DNA from: Maribellus sp. CM-23
GTDB taxonomy: Bacteria; Bacteroidota; Bacteroidia; Bacteroidales; Prolixibacteraceae
Length of the DNA: 64,000 nt
Direction of reading: 5' to 3'
Assembly (NCBI RefSeq): GCF_021354595.1
Contig: NZ_JADWYJ010000002.1
Span: 682,001 to 746,000 of the forward strand
Part shown: piece by piece, positions 10,701 through 18,987 of the stretch
Numbering within the stretch: position 1 is the first letter of the stretch
Layout of the letters: every line of letters starts with the position of its first letter
Position numbers and translations under genes: made by a program
Notes under the pieces: generated by a model
What the model was told of the DNA's origin: nothing
Databases searched by the model: none
What the model saw: the letters and a program-made list of their open reading frames with translations, nothing else

Positions 10701-11158
10701 ACACCAGGAAGAGATGCTCCTGAAGAATCAGTTACCTTTCCTGAAATATTTCGTTGTTGATTTTCAGCTAGTCTCTCCTCTAGTGCCATGTCGCTCTGCT
10801 TATGGATTACAATTAGCCTGTTATTGATAGTATAGGTGATGCCTGTACCCTTCAAAACCTGGTAAAGCATTTTATCCACGGTCTGATTCTCAATATCCAC
10901 ATCCACCTTTTTGCTTAAATCAATTTGCTTAAGGTTGTACATAAAGGAGAACTCCGATTGATTTTCAATCATTTCAAACAATTCTTCAAGTGTCAGATGA
11001 TTCCCTTTAATTGTTAGTTCTTTAGTTTGCGAATAGCTGGAGGCTGAAACCTGTAGCAATGCAACAAACATAAACACTCCGATTAGTTTCATAACCCTTA
11101 AAAATTTTGGGAGGGTGTCAAACTGCCAACTACTCCCCCTGTTTAGTTTTTTTTTCAT
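7769..11158 (-). CDS. SusC/RagA-family TonB-dependent outer-membrane transporter with STN domain
   Basis: A 1129-residue protein. Order: signal segment (about 20-45), STN secretin/TonB short domain (about 47-122), carboxypeptidase-like beta-sandwich (about 133-210), the SusC signature EEVVAIGYGT followed by the plug (about 215-335), then a 22-strand-type barrel ending in aromatic SFNVGLSVKF. STN domains in this family contact a FecR anti-sigma factor, which fits the FecR and ECF sigma genes just upstream. It imports oligosaccharides together with SusD (7762-6059). A stable hairpin lies between fecR and this gene (11204-11234). Confidence 0.95.
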   Translation of the reverse strand: MKKKLNRGSSWQFDTLPKFLRVMKLIGVFMFVALLQVSASSYSQTKELTIKGNHLTLEELFEMIENQSEFSFMYNLKQIDLSKKVDVDIENQTVDKMLYQVLKGTGITYTINNRLIVIHKQSDMALEERLAENQQRNISGKVTDSSGASLPGVTVVIKGTTQGTITDADGGYIFPNIPEDATLVFSFVGMKTQEISVSGKTKINIMMEEEAIGLEEVVAIGYGTMKKKDLTGSISTVAGERIAERQTTQLSQALQGAMPGVTVTRSNSEPGASATIRVRGITTIGDSDPLIIVDGVPVSNINDVNSNDIQDISVLKDAASASIYGARAAAGVVLITTKRAKAGQINMEYNASFGIEKPTDFPKVVGAQRYLEMSNEQTWNDAGNNPGGEYSVYSKEEVDNWIEWNKTNPDRYPVTDWVDLLINDYAPRQNHQFSVTYGGDKIKSKASVNYEKIGALYDHKDYERISSRVNNNIEINNYLSANLDFSFNSSLSSSPVDNPVYDAIRYAPVYAALWEDGRIAEGKAGSNEYARLHYGGFSDSRNNKFMGKASLEFKPIKGLTITGVLSPYLHFAKSKKFVKKIPYYSAEDPTVFSGYIAGHESTSLFEGRNEAKTLTKQFLANYVKTIRDIHSLNLMGGYEDFSSFNESLDASRENYVLSNFPYLNLGPLDYRDNAGSATESAYRSFFGRIIYDYKNKYFLQANIRYDGSSRFHPDYRWASFPSVSAGWAISEESFMQNIPALSFMKIRASWGTLGNERIGNYPYQSSIGFSNALFYQGDQIVSGITAAQFQYAIEDITWETTETWDVGVDANFFHNRLMFTGDYYKKKTRDMLLALEIPDFMGFENPDQNTGIMNTNGWEVQLSWKDKIGELNYSASFNLSDYKTVMGDLGGIVFLGSQIKQEGSEFNEWYGYKSDGLFQTQEEVDNSPLLYQSLKPGDIKYVDISGPDGVPDGKITPDYDRVLLGGSMPRFLFGGNISVSYKGFDLSLVFQGVGKQNSRIVPQMVQPFFSGWTNAPEIIDGNYWSTYNTAEENLNAKYPRLSYVGAENNNYEMSDYWLFNGAYFRLKNITLGYTLPKTLVEKMRLKGVRIYASANDLFSLDHYPKGWDPEVSYNSYISKSFNVGLSVKF

Positions 11159-11203
11159 AAATTTGACATGTTAATACAATGATTTAATTATTATTGATTA
11201 CTA

Positions 11204-11234
11204 AAGGTGGTTTGTCCTGGCCGACAGCCACCTT
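11204..11234 (-). other. Hairpin in the fecR-susC gap of region 1
   Basis: AAGGTGG (11204-11210) pairs with CCACCTT (11228-11234), and the inner TGTC (11213-11216) pairs with GACA (11223-11226) around CTGGCC. It fills much of the 81-bp gap between fecR and susC. No clear U-tract follows in the direction of transcription, so it looks more like a processing or stability stem than a classic terminator. Regions 2 and 3 have hairpins in the same place. Confidence 0.5.
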
Positions 11235-11239
11235 CTTGG

Positions 11240-12250
11240 TTATTTCATAGGCTTGTATATTATTTCAAACTCCCTAAATCCCTTCTTTTTATAGTCTATT
11301 GGCGTAGTAAGCTTCAGTCCGTCCAGTACTTGCCAAATGGTTTCCTGGTTTTTGAAGTTTCCACTATAACGCATTTCATCCAGCTGAGGCAAAGAATAGG
11401 TCAGGGTTACATTGTACCAACGCTCCAGTCTTTTGATCAATTCAGGGAATGAAATTTCTTTATACCTGAATTCCCCTTCTTTCCATGAAGATTCCACTTC
11501 TGCATCACTCTCTTTAACCTGATACTTCCTCTCTACCCTATTCAAATAAATTTGCTGACCGGGAACAATACCCACAGGCTCACTTTTTCCAGTGAACAAG
11601 ATACCAACCTTGCCTTCCTTAAGCGACACTTTAGAAAACGGGTCATCCCCATACGCACATACATTAAATTGTGTACCGGTAACCAGAATATCATAATCGT
11701 TGGTTTTTACGGTAAAAGGATTAGCTGTATCTGATTTTACGTTAAAAAAGGCTTCTCCAATCAGTGATACTTCACGTTTCCCTTCAACAAAAACGGAAGG
11801 ATATTGCAGTTCTGAGCCAGAATTCAAAAAAACAATAGTACTATCGGCCAATGTCACCCGCGATTTTGAGCCCAGCGGTACATTAACCGTCACCATTGCT
11901 TGTTTGTGCTGAACATCAGGAATACTATTTCTTGTCATATTCAGTATAAGCATGGTAAACAAGCCAATGGTTAAAGCTGCTGCAATTCCTGCAGCAGCTT
12001 TCCATTGCCTAACTAAACTAACTAATGGTTTACTATTTGAAGCTTTCTCTCTATAAAAGGACAACAAGGCTTCTTTTGTACTATCTTCTTTTTTTAACGA
12101 GGCGTCCCAAACATCTTTGATTTCAAAAAATGTTCTGCTGTTCTCTTCCGATTCCGTCAGCCAGCGATTAAGATCTTGTCGGTCAGCTTGGCTATATTCC
12201 CCATTTAAGTAACGAGAGATGATCGGTTCTATATCCGTTTTATGATTCAT
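11240..12250 (-). CDS. FecR-family anti-sigma factor
   Basis: A transmembrane anti-sigma regulator. The N-terminal cytoplasmic part (to about residue 85) has the sigma-binding helices with NGEYSQADRQDLNRWL. A single membrane helix follows (AAAGIAAALTIGLFTMLILNM), then the periplasmic FecR domain with LNSGSELQYPSVF, GEAFFNV and FNVCAY, and a C-terminal DUF4974/STN-like domain that includes FPELIKRLERWYNV. The open frame continues to 12289, but ATG 12250 is preceded by AGGAAGAG at suitable spacing, so I choose it (336 residues). It should hold the sigma factor encoded just upstream until SusC signals ligand. Confidence 0.92.
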   Translation of the reverse strand: MNHKTDIEPIISRYLNGEYSQADRQDLNRWLTESEENSRTFFEIKDVWDASLKKEDSTKEALLSFYREKASNSKPLVSLVRQWKAAAGIAAALTIGLFTMLILNMTRNSIPDVQHKQAMVTVNVPLGSKSRVTLADSTIVFLNSGSELQYPSVFVEGKREVSLIGEAFFNVKSDTANPFTVKTNDYDILVTGTQFNVCAYGDDPFSKVSLKEGKVGILFTGKSEPVGIVPGQQIYLNRVERKYQVKESDAEVESSWKEGEFRYKEISFPELIKRLERWYNVTLTYSLPQLDEMRYSGNFKNQETIWQVLDGLKLTTPIDYKKKGFREFEIIYKPMK

Positions 12251-12387
12251 TTTTTCTCTTCCTATAATACTAATACACCTAAAGTGCAAAAACTACGTCA
12301 CGAGGAAGAGTTTTTTTATCTTTTTTCACAAAAAATATATCGTTGAATGGATTCGATCTTAGATAAAAAGTGATGGAGAGATAGAAC

Positions 12388-12960
12388 TTATTGTTCAATA
12401 AGGTATACAGTCTGCTTTTCTGTTGTCTGAAAGATCATGTTCATGAGGACAAAAACCTGATTCTTGGTTAATTTTTTTCGCAGTGTAGACAAGGCACGGT
12501 AAAGTCTTGTTTCAACCGTTCTTTCAGGGATTTGTAATTTTTCGGCAATCTCTCTGTTCTTCAATCCCTCAAACCGACTCAGCTCAATAACTTCTCTGTA
12601 TTCAGGTGTTAACGAACCGATAGCCTTATTTATTATTTCAAGGTCTTGTTTCTCGATCAGTGATTTTTCTCCGCTTTTGTAGAACTCGAGTTCCAATAAT
12701 GGTAAAGTAATTTGCTGTTTTTCAATGTGCTTACTAACGACCAATTTATGGCGCAGGTAATTCAGGCACCCATTTCGGACAGCATTGTAGAGATAGGGTT
12801 TAAGATGTGTTTCATTGAGCTTGTGCTTCTGATTTTCCCATACCATCGTAAATACTTCCTGTAAAATATCGTGCACTTCGTTTTCATCATCAACGAACTT
12901 TAAACCATACAATAACAGGGGCTGATAGTATCTCTGAAATATTTGATCAAACAAGCTCAT
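12388..12960 (-). CDS. ECF (sigma-70 family) RNA polymerase sigma factor
   Basis: 190 residues. Region 2 includes DILQEVFTMVWEN and LKPYLYNAVRNGCLNYLRHK. Region 4 has the helix-turn-helix LKNREIAEKLQIPERTVETRLYRAL. It heads the region 1 PUL and is paired with the FecR encoded 137 bp downstream. The C-terminus is long and only partly hydrophobic, unlike the sigma factors of regions 2 and 3. A Bacteroidota -7 box lies about 45 bp upstream (13004-13011). Confidence 0.93.
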   Translation of the reverse strand: MSLFDQIFQRYYQPLLLYGLKFVDDENEVHDILQEVFTMVWENQKHKLNETHLKPYLYNAVRNGCLNYLRHKLVVSKHIEKQQITLPLLELEFYKSGEKSLIEKQDLEIINKAIGSLTPEYREVIELSRFEGLKNREIAEKLQIPERTVETRLYRALSTLRKKLTKNQVFVLMNMIFQTTEKQTVYLIEQ

Positions 12961-13373
12961 ATTACTTAATGCTGTTTTATCAATGTTGCTTAATTGGACA
13001 AAACAAATATAGACAATCTATTGTGTTAAATAAAAGGACTACAATAATGAGTAATTACTCCTTTCAAGAACTCGTTGTTCTTACTTTCAATTTTATCTAC
13101 TTTTATATGAGTAAAAAAAACTTCTTTAGTTGTGAACTAAACAAGGACCCGTAAAATCCGAATTCAGTGAATCGCTGATATAAAAATCTTAATGGGAACA
13201 GGCTCGAATCTCTCTACAATTACAATTCTATTTCAAATTTCATATCTTTGATTCAGAATATTGTTATGTTGAAATTAAAGAGAGACTTTATCGAGAACAA
13301 AAATTTAAGACACGTGTAAGAAACTGATTTAAAGTGCAAAAGAAAATACAAAATCGTCCCGTCCTGGGCACAT
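12961..13373. other. Intergenic stretch between regions 1 and 2
   Basis: About 410 bp of AT-rich DNA between the region 1 sigma gene and the region 2 terminator. It holds the sigma promoter box at 13004-13011 and, on the plus strand, a second TAnnTTTG-type box (TATCTTTG, 13243-13250) followed by an ATG at 13266 that opens only 17 codons. No longer coding sequence or RNA gene could be supported. Confidence 0.5.
13004..13011 (-). promoter_or_regulatory. Candidate -7 promoter box of the region 1 sigma gene
   Basis: On the minus strand this reads TATATTTG, a match to the Bacteroidota primary-sigma -7 consensus TAnnTTTG, about 45 bp before the sigma start at 12960. No good TTG was found at the -33 position, so the call rests on the -7 box and its placement. 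Confidence 0.5.
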
Positions 13374-13412
13374 AAAAAGCGCTTAAAACAAATGTTTTAA
13401 GCGCTTTTTTTT
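13374..13412 (-). terminator. Intrinsic terminator after region 2 susD (bidirectional form)
   Basis: A perfect 13-bp inverted repeat (13378-13390 with 13393-13405, AGCGCTTAAAACA type) is flanked by an A-run on one side and a T-run on the other, so it can terminate in both directions. It lies about 65 bp beyond the susD stop at 13479 and closes the region 2 operon. A closely similar stem occurs at 37553-37580. Confidence 0.85.
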
Positions 13413-13478
13413 ATGCTAAGCCACATCTCATAAACTGTCAGACATTGGCTTTAGAATCAGACATTCAAACCGAAAGCT

Positions 13479-15239
13479 TTATTCCCAGCCTGGATTCTGC
13501 CCTAAATTGGGGTTCATCACCAAATCGTTGGCCGGAATCGGATAAAAATAAAGTTTGTTATGCCAGGTCCTTTTTTGGTCTTTCATAAAAACCAGGGTAT
13601 GCCCGTCGTCCGCAATCTGGGAGTTGTTATTTGCTCCGTTAGCGAGTTTTTCTCCCACGTAGAGATAATAAACCCCGGCAACCTTATCAGTTGGATTTAA
13701 TTGTTTTGTGAAACAAACATCCAGCTTTCCGTCGCTGTTCATATCATAGGGAACCTCAAATTCAGGAATATAAATACCTTCCCAATCTTTTGTTAGTTGC
13801 TCACCTATTCCCCACCGACATACGTCCGACCATTCAAATCCTTCAAAAGAAAGCTCAATACCTCTTTCTCTCCGGATTTCCAGTATTTCAGGATTTGTTA
13901 TTCCGGGGAAAAATTCGCCCTGCAAATACGGATCTACCGTTTTGGGTTTTGTTGTAAGCCCGCCTGTTATTCCTGCCCGGGCACGCAAAGCACCAACCGT
14001 TTGGGCCCAATCCCCGTCTGAAAGTGTTCCCAGTTCGGCTTTCGCCTCGGCATAGTTTAACAGCACTTCGGCATAGCGAAACAGAATAACATTGTTATCA
14101 CAAACATCCACATTGTCGTATTGGGTGTCATCCAGCGTAAATTTGCTGGTTTGGTACCCGGTAATTGCATATGCATAATCCGGCGCCGTGGGAACAACTG
14201 CCCCACCGGATACACGTGTAAAACCGGGAGTGCGAATTGTCTGAGACAAACGATAATCACGATTTTCACATTCTTCCACAAAGGATTTAGTTGCATAATC
14301 GGCATCGTTTGTAAAAGGTGTGCCATCCAGTTTTAGATAGGTATGAACAAAAGGACGCACCAAACTGGGGCAAGATCCAAACGTTACTGATGTCCATTGC
14401 CGGTTGCCCGAATGAACCACTCCCAAATCACTATCAAATGTCACGGCATAAAGCACCTCAGAAGAGAGAGGAGTTTTTGCGACAAATAAAGCCCGGTAAG
14501 AATTCTCAACACCACCGCCAGTATAAAGTGAGTAACCTTCGTCCATCACGATCTGTGCAGCATCGGCAGCTTCCTGAAGCCACTGATTGGCCGTTGACTG
14601 CAAACCGGCTTCACTCTGATATTTCCGGTACGTTCCTTCCCAAAGGCAAACCCTGGATTTCAGGGCAGCAGCAACCGTTTTGGTAATTGTTGAGCAGGTA
14701 GCATCTTTCTCTGTACTGATATGTGCAATCGCAAAATTCAGGTCGGCTTTGATCGAATCGGCAATCAGCGCACGGGAATCTCTTGCACTGTAAAGCAAAG
14801 GGTCATTAACATCCAGTGGATGGCCTACCCAGGGAAGATCGCCAAACCTCTTCATCATGTCGAAATAGAAGTAAGCCCTGAAAAAACGGGCGATACCCAG
14901 GTAATTATTTCGCGTGGCAACAGGAACCGATTCGTTGTCGCAATTGGCAATAAAATAATTGATATTGCGTAATGTCCGCCAATTCCAGCCACTGCTCTCC
15001 TGCGCACTAAAACCATTCTCAGTCAGATATTTGATCACCGAGTTCACAGCGATATAATACGAATTCGTATATTGGGTTGTTCTGGTCGGAAGAACCTCGT
15101 AAAAGGAATTGGTATACATCTCAAGTCCCGTTTCACTTCCAAATACAGGTTCTACGGAGATCTGTGCTTCAGGAATTTCTTCCATATTGCATGCCCATAA
15201 AACAGCACAGGCTAATATTGTATATAGTATTTTTTTCAT
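13479..15239 (-). CDS. SusD/RagB-family glycan-binding lipoprotein
   Basis: 586 residues with a lipobox (AVLWAC, Cys at about 17). SusD features include WRTLRNINYFIANCDN near residue 85, ARFFRAYFYFDMMKRFGDLPW, the conserved ILFRYAEVLLNYAEAKAELG, and ITNPEILEIRRERGIELSFEG. The C-terminus NPNLGQNPGWE is typical. It closely resembles the SusD at 52720-54492 in segment order and wording, suggesting paralogous ligand specificity. It lies 10 bp after its SusC and is the last gene of region 2: no enzyme gene follows before the terminator at 13374-13412. Confidence 0.95.
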   Translation of the reverse strand: MKKILYTILACAVLWACNMEEIPEAQISVEPVFGSETGLEMYTNSFYEVLPTRTTQYTNSYYIAVNSVIKYLTENGFSAQESSGWNWRTLRNINYFIANCDNESVPVATRNNYLGIARFFRAYFYFDMMKRFGDLPWVGHPLDVNDPLLYSARDSRALIADSIKADLNFAIAHISTEKDATCSTITKTVAAALKSRVCLWEGTYRKYQSEAGLQSTANQWLQEAADAAQIVMDEGYSLYTGGGVENSYRALFVAKTPLSSEVLYAVTFDSDLGVVHSGNRQWTSVTFGSCPSLVRPFVHTYLKLDGTPFTNDADYATKSFVEECENRDYRLSQTIRTPGFTRVSGGAVVPTAPDYAYAITGYQTSKFTLDDTQYDNVDVCDNNVILFRYAEVLLNYAEAKAELGTLSDGDWAQTVGALRARAGITGGLTTKPKTVDPYLQGEFFPGITNPEILEIRRERGIELSFEGFEWSDVCRWGIGEQLTKDWEGIYIPEFEVPYDMNSDGKLDVCFTKQLNPTDKVAGVYYLYVGEKLANGANNNSQIADDGHTLVFMKDQKRTWHNKLYFYPIPANDLVMNPNLGQNPGWE

Positions 15240-15249
15240 GTGTTTAAAT

Positions 15250-18200
15250 TTAGAATGTTAATGATAATCCTAAACTGATACCTTTTAGCACAGGATAATT
15301 ATACGCTTGTCCGCCATTGCTTATGATCGAATTCTTACCTCCATCATTAGCTGCCGATTTGGCCTCTCTGTCTTCTCCATAGATATTGGCAACATCAAAG
15401 TTTTTGGTGCGCTTGTACAACGGAGACCAGCACCATAGATTTTCAGCAGAAAGATAAAGTCGGGCAGCCTGCATACCTACTGGAGCAATCAAATCTTTGG
15501 GTAAACTGTATCCTATCTGAAGATTTTTCAGACGGATGTAAGCCACATTCTGCAAATACCGTGTTTGAACCACCGAAAGTTCGCGGGTACCCTGCAAAGC
15601 AACATATCCTCTGTAGCGCGGGAAATAAGTATTGGGATTATCTTCAGACCAGATTTCACCCAACATTGATTTTGGGATATTGTTATACGGACGGTTATAT
15701 TGCCCCCAGAACAACGCATTGTCGGTTCCAGGCCACCAATCCTGCTTACCCACTCCCTGGAAAAATGCCGAAACAAAAATGCCTTTCCAGTCAGCTCCCA
15801 AATTCAAACTGTAGGTATAACGCGGAGTTGAGTTACCAATTATTTTCCGATCACCCGGGTCTTTTACTTTGTTGGTACCGTAACTAATTACATCATCATC
15901 GTTCAGATTTTTAAACTTTATATCGCCCGGCAGCCATTTGCCTGAGTTGGATGCAAAATAAAGCTTCTGCGATGCATGGTTTGCGACGTCCTCCTCCGAA
16001 GTAAAAAATCCTTCGGTTACATATCCCCATATTTCGCCAATGGTCATTCCCTCGTAATAGTTTGTACGGGCATCGTTGTAATTACCAAGGTTTTTTTCCG
16101 GGTTATTGTATTTGTCAATTTTCGAAGTATGATCGGCCATCGTGAACCGTACATCGTAATTTAACGGACTTCCGGCAACAACGAACTTATCGCGCCACGA
16201 AAGCGACAATTCCCAACCTTTGGTAGTCATATCAGCATAGTTTCCATAGGGAACCGTGGCCCCAAACAAGGCGGGAAGTTCCGGCCCCACAGTAAACATA
16301 TCAACCGTTTTGCGAATATATCCATCGCCGGAAAAACGCAACCGGCCATTAAACGATCCAAAGTCCAAGCCAATATTGGCCATGGTAACCGTTTCCCATG
16401 TCAACCCGTCGGGGATAATCGATGGAGAGGAGGTTTGTTGATTCAATATACCGTTCATGAGGTGGCTCATCTGCGAAATTGAAAACAACTCGCGGTAAGC
16501 ATAAGAAGCCACATTTCCGTTACCCAGCGAGCCGTAGGAAACGCGGAATTTCATATCGGAAAAAAGCTTCTTGTTAACCTTCCAGAAAGGCTCTTCTGAA
16601 ATGCGCCAACCCGCTGAAACCGACGGGAAAAAAGCCCATTGCTGATCGGTCGGGAATTTGGTAGATCCGTCTAAACGACCGTTCACTTCCAGCAAATAAC
16701 GATCTTTGAAAGCGTAGTTTACCCTGAAAAAACCACCGGCAATACGCCATTTTTCATAGTCGGAAGCAATTTCAATCCCGTTTCCGTTGGCTAAATTCAG
16801 GTTGTTTGCATCTTCAAAGATCAGCCCGTTTCTTTTTGTACGCAGGTAGTCGTATACCGATTGTTCGTAGTTATACCCCACCATTGCTTTCACGTAATGA
16901 GCCTCATTCCAGGTCTTCTCGTATTCCAGGTAAACGTTGGTAGCCAAATATTTGGTAGTAGAGGTTGCTTTACTAAAATCATTGGTAGAAGATCCAAGAT
17001 AAGCAGTCACTCCCTGAATGGAACTGTAGGGAACCTGAACCCTGCGTCTTTTTTCTTCCCTGTCGGTATTTGCATAGGTGAAATCTCCGTTGATTCGCAA
17101 GGTATTGTCGAAAAACGTAGTTTTGAAAGAAGTTGTATTCCGTAATACCCGTTTTTCAGTATCCGATCCATTTTTGCCATACCACAAATCTCCCACACTG
17201 TAAGCGGCAGCCATTGTTAAGCTTCCGTCGGGATTAAACATCGGACTCATTGGTTCAGCCTCGCTTTCCAGTCCATACCAAACATTTCCATCAGCCACCG
17301 TAAGCGGGTTGTGATAGTTCATTTGAGAAAACTCCATATTGTTTTCTACCGTCAACCATTGATACAGCTGGCCAGACCCTTTGGAGCGCATATTATACAT
17401 TTTGTAATCGTCGCTGTTGTAGTTGAATATACCGCCCTGGTCATAGTATCGTCCGGAAGCCATGAAATCGAATTTTTCACCTCCTCCCTGCATGGTCACA
17501 TTATGTTCTGTCGCAAAAGTATGGTCCTTGTAAAGCAGATCGTACCAATCAGTATTGGCATAATACTGATATGCACCGTTGCTGCCAACCTCCACATCAG
17601 GGAGCCCCGAACCTGGCCTGTGATTGGCCATATTATCGTACCACTCCTGCGAATATTTTACTGCTTTATGAAAAGATGAAGGAGTACGGGCATAATCGTA
17701 ATAAGCTGAATAAGCTTCTACAAAACGGGTAGCATAATCATAGGCATCGGTCACCATTTCAGGGACAACCGTAGGTGATTTTACCGAAAAATTACCGCTA
17801 TATGTAACAGATGTTCTCTGCTTATCGGTTCTTTTTGTGGTGATGAGCACCACTCCAAAAGCGCCCCGTGCCCCGTAAATAGCTGCTGATGCCGCATCTT
17901 TCAATACCGAAACACTGGCAATGTCGTTCGGATTCAACATAGCCGGGTCGCCTTCTACTCCATCAATCAACACCAATGCACTTCCACCTTGTCCGATAGA
18001 AGTAGTTCCGCGAATATTAAACTGAGCCGAACGCATTGGTTTTCCATCCGTAAGAGATATGTTGAGGTTGGGTACAGCCCCCTGTAAACCCTGCGTAGCA
18101 TTGGCCAAAGGCCGGTTATCCAATACTTCGCTGGTTACCTGCTCCACTGCCCCGGTCAGGTTTACCCGCTTTTGTGTACCGTAACCGATGGCTACTACTT

Positions 18201-18849
18201 CTTCCAACCCGATTGATTCTTCCGCCATCGTAACCGTAATGTTTGCCTTTCCGGCAAAAGGAATCTCCTGGGTCCTCATACCTACAAACGAAAATACAAG
18301 TACGGCATCGTCAGGTATATCCGCCAACACATATTCCCCGTCGGCATTCGTAATTGTTCCGCGCGTTGTGTTCTTGACCATTACCGTAACCCCCGGCATT
18401 GGTTGTCCGCCCGAATCATTTACTTTTCCCCGTACAACATTTTCCTGAGGGAGCAAAGCTTCACTCTCTCCCAACATGTCTTTTGAAGAAAGAACAATGA
18501 TCCGGTCTTTCACGACATGTTTCACATTGGTTCCGGCAAACAAAATGTTCAACGTAGATTTTATATCCTGATTATCAATATCAACAGAAACTTTTCGGTC
18601 GACATCGATCATCTTTTCACTATAAAGAAAATAGAACTCGCTTTGCTCTTCAATCTCTGTAAGAACATCTTTTATAGAAGCTTGATCCATCTCTAAGCTT
18701 AGCCGTTTAGTTTGCGAATAGGTTTCTCCGGCAATAACACTTAGCGCTGAAACCAGAAGAAAAAATACAGTTAGTCTCATTATCTTCAACAGTTTTAGTG
18801 CTTGGGAGTTAAGAACTTCCCAAACCGAATCTAATTCATTTTTTTTCAT
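15250..18849 (-). CDS. SusC/RagA-family TonB-dependent outer-membrane transporter with STN domain
   Basis: 1199 residues, the largest of the four SusC proteins. Signal segment about 22-45, STN about 48-122 (LSLEMDQASIKDVLTEIEEQ), carboxypeptidase-like domain about 137-215, EEVVAIGYGT, plug, barrel, and end GISLGLSLTF. The barrel portion (FWGQYNRPYNNIP, TRYLQNVAYIRLKNLQIGY) is much closer to the SusC at 54504-57791 than to those of regions 1 and 3. With its STN domain it should signal to the FecR encoded upstream. No degradative gene is attached, so it may import material released by enzymes encoded elsewhere. Confidence 0.95.
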   Translation of the reverse strand: MKKNELDSVWEVLNSQALKLLKIMRLTVFFLLVSALSVIAGETYSQTKRLSLEMDQASIKDVLTEIEEQSEFYFLYSEKMIDVDRKVSVDIDNQDIKSTLNILFAGTNVKHVVKDRIIVLSSKDMLGESEALLPQENVVRGKVNDSGGQPMPGVTVMVKNTTRGTITNADGEYVLADIPDDAVLVFSFVGMRTQEIPFAGKANITVTMAEESIGLEEVVAIGYGTQKRVNLTGAVEQVTSEVLDNRPLANATQGLQGAVPNLNISLTDGKPMRSAQFNIRGTTSIGQGGSALVLIDGVEGDPAMLNPNDIASVSVLKDAASAAIYGARGAFGVVLITTKRTDKQRTSVTYSGNFSVKSPTVVPEMVTDAYDYATRFVEAYSAYYDYARTPSSFHKAVKYSQEWYDNMANHRPGSGLPDVEVGSNGAYQYYANTDWYDLLYKDHTFATEHNVTMQGGGEKFDFMASGRYYDQGGIFNYNSDDYKMYNMRSKGSGQLYQWLTVENNMEFSQMNYHNPLTVADGNVWYGLESEAEPMSPMFNPDGSLTMAAAYSVGDLWYGKNGSDTEKRVLRNTTSFKTTFFDNTLRINGDFTYANTDREEKRRRVQVPYSSIQGVTAYLGSSTNDFSKATSTTKYLATNVYLEYEKTWNEAHYVKAMVGYNYEQSVYDYLRTKRNGLIFEDANNLNLANGNGIEIASDYEKWRIAGGFFRVNYAFKDRYLLEVNGRLDGSTKFPTDQQWAFFPSVSAGWRISEEPFWKVNKKLFSDMKFRVSYGSLGNGNVASYAYRELFSISQMSHLMNGILNQQTSSPSIIPDGLTWETVTMANIGLDFGSFNGRLRFSGDGYIRKTVDMFTVGPELPALFGATVPYGNYADMTTKGWELSLSWRDKFVVAGSPLNYDVRFTMADHTSKIDKYNNPEKNLGNYNDARTNYYEGMTIGEIWGYVTEGFFTSEEDVANHASQKLYFASNSGKWLPGDIKFKNLNDDDVISYGTNKVKDPGDRKIIGNSTPRYTYSLNLGADWKGIFVSAFFQGVGKQDWWPGTDNALFWGQYNRPYNNIPKSMLGEIWSEDNPNTYFPRYRGYVALQGTRELSVVQTRYLQNVAYIRLKNLQIGYSLPKDLIAPVGMQAARLYLSAENLWCWSPLYKRTKNFDVANIYGEDREAKSAANDGGKNSIISNGGQAYNYPVLKGISLGLSLTF

Positions 18850-18878
18850 ACTTTTGACGTGATTTAAGTTTAGAAACT

Positions 18879-18937
18879 TCCCTTTGGCGAGGGATTTTTT
18901 AATGCTTGACAGGGCAGTGTTGGCGCATTGCCCTGTC
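18879..18937 (-). other. Two hairpins in the fecR-susC gap of region 2
   Basis: GACAGGGCA (18908-18916) pairs perfectly with TGCCCTGTC (18929-18937) around a loop that contains GTGTTGGCGCA. A second small stem, TCCCT/AGGGA (18879-18883 and 18890-18894), follows. The 11-base loop core is also present in the region 3 hairpin at 35512-35537. On the plus strand a T-run follows the larger stem, but no plus-strand gene ends there. A role in separating fecR and susC transcript levels is an inference. Confidence 0.6.
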
Positions 18938-18987
18938 CTTTTTTTAGCGAAGATTTTACATAGGCAATTAAGTTAGGTTAATAAGCT

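Noticed and set aside
14318..14686. A 122-codon plus-strand frame inside the region 2 susD gene
   Set aside because: The opposite strand encodes a complete SusD with all family segments; the plus frame has the skewed composition of an antisense shadow.
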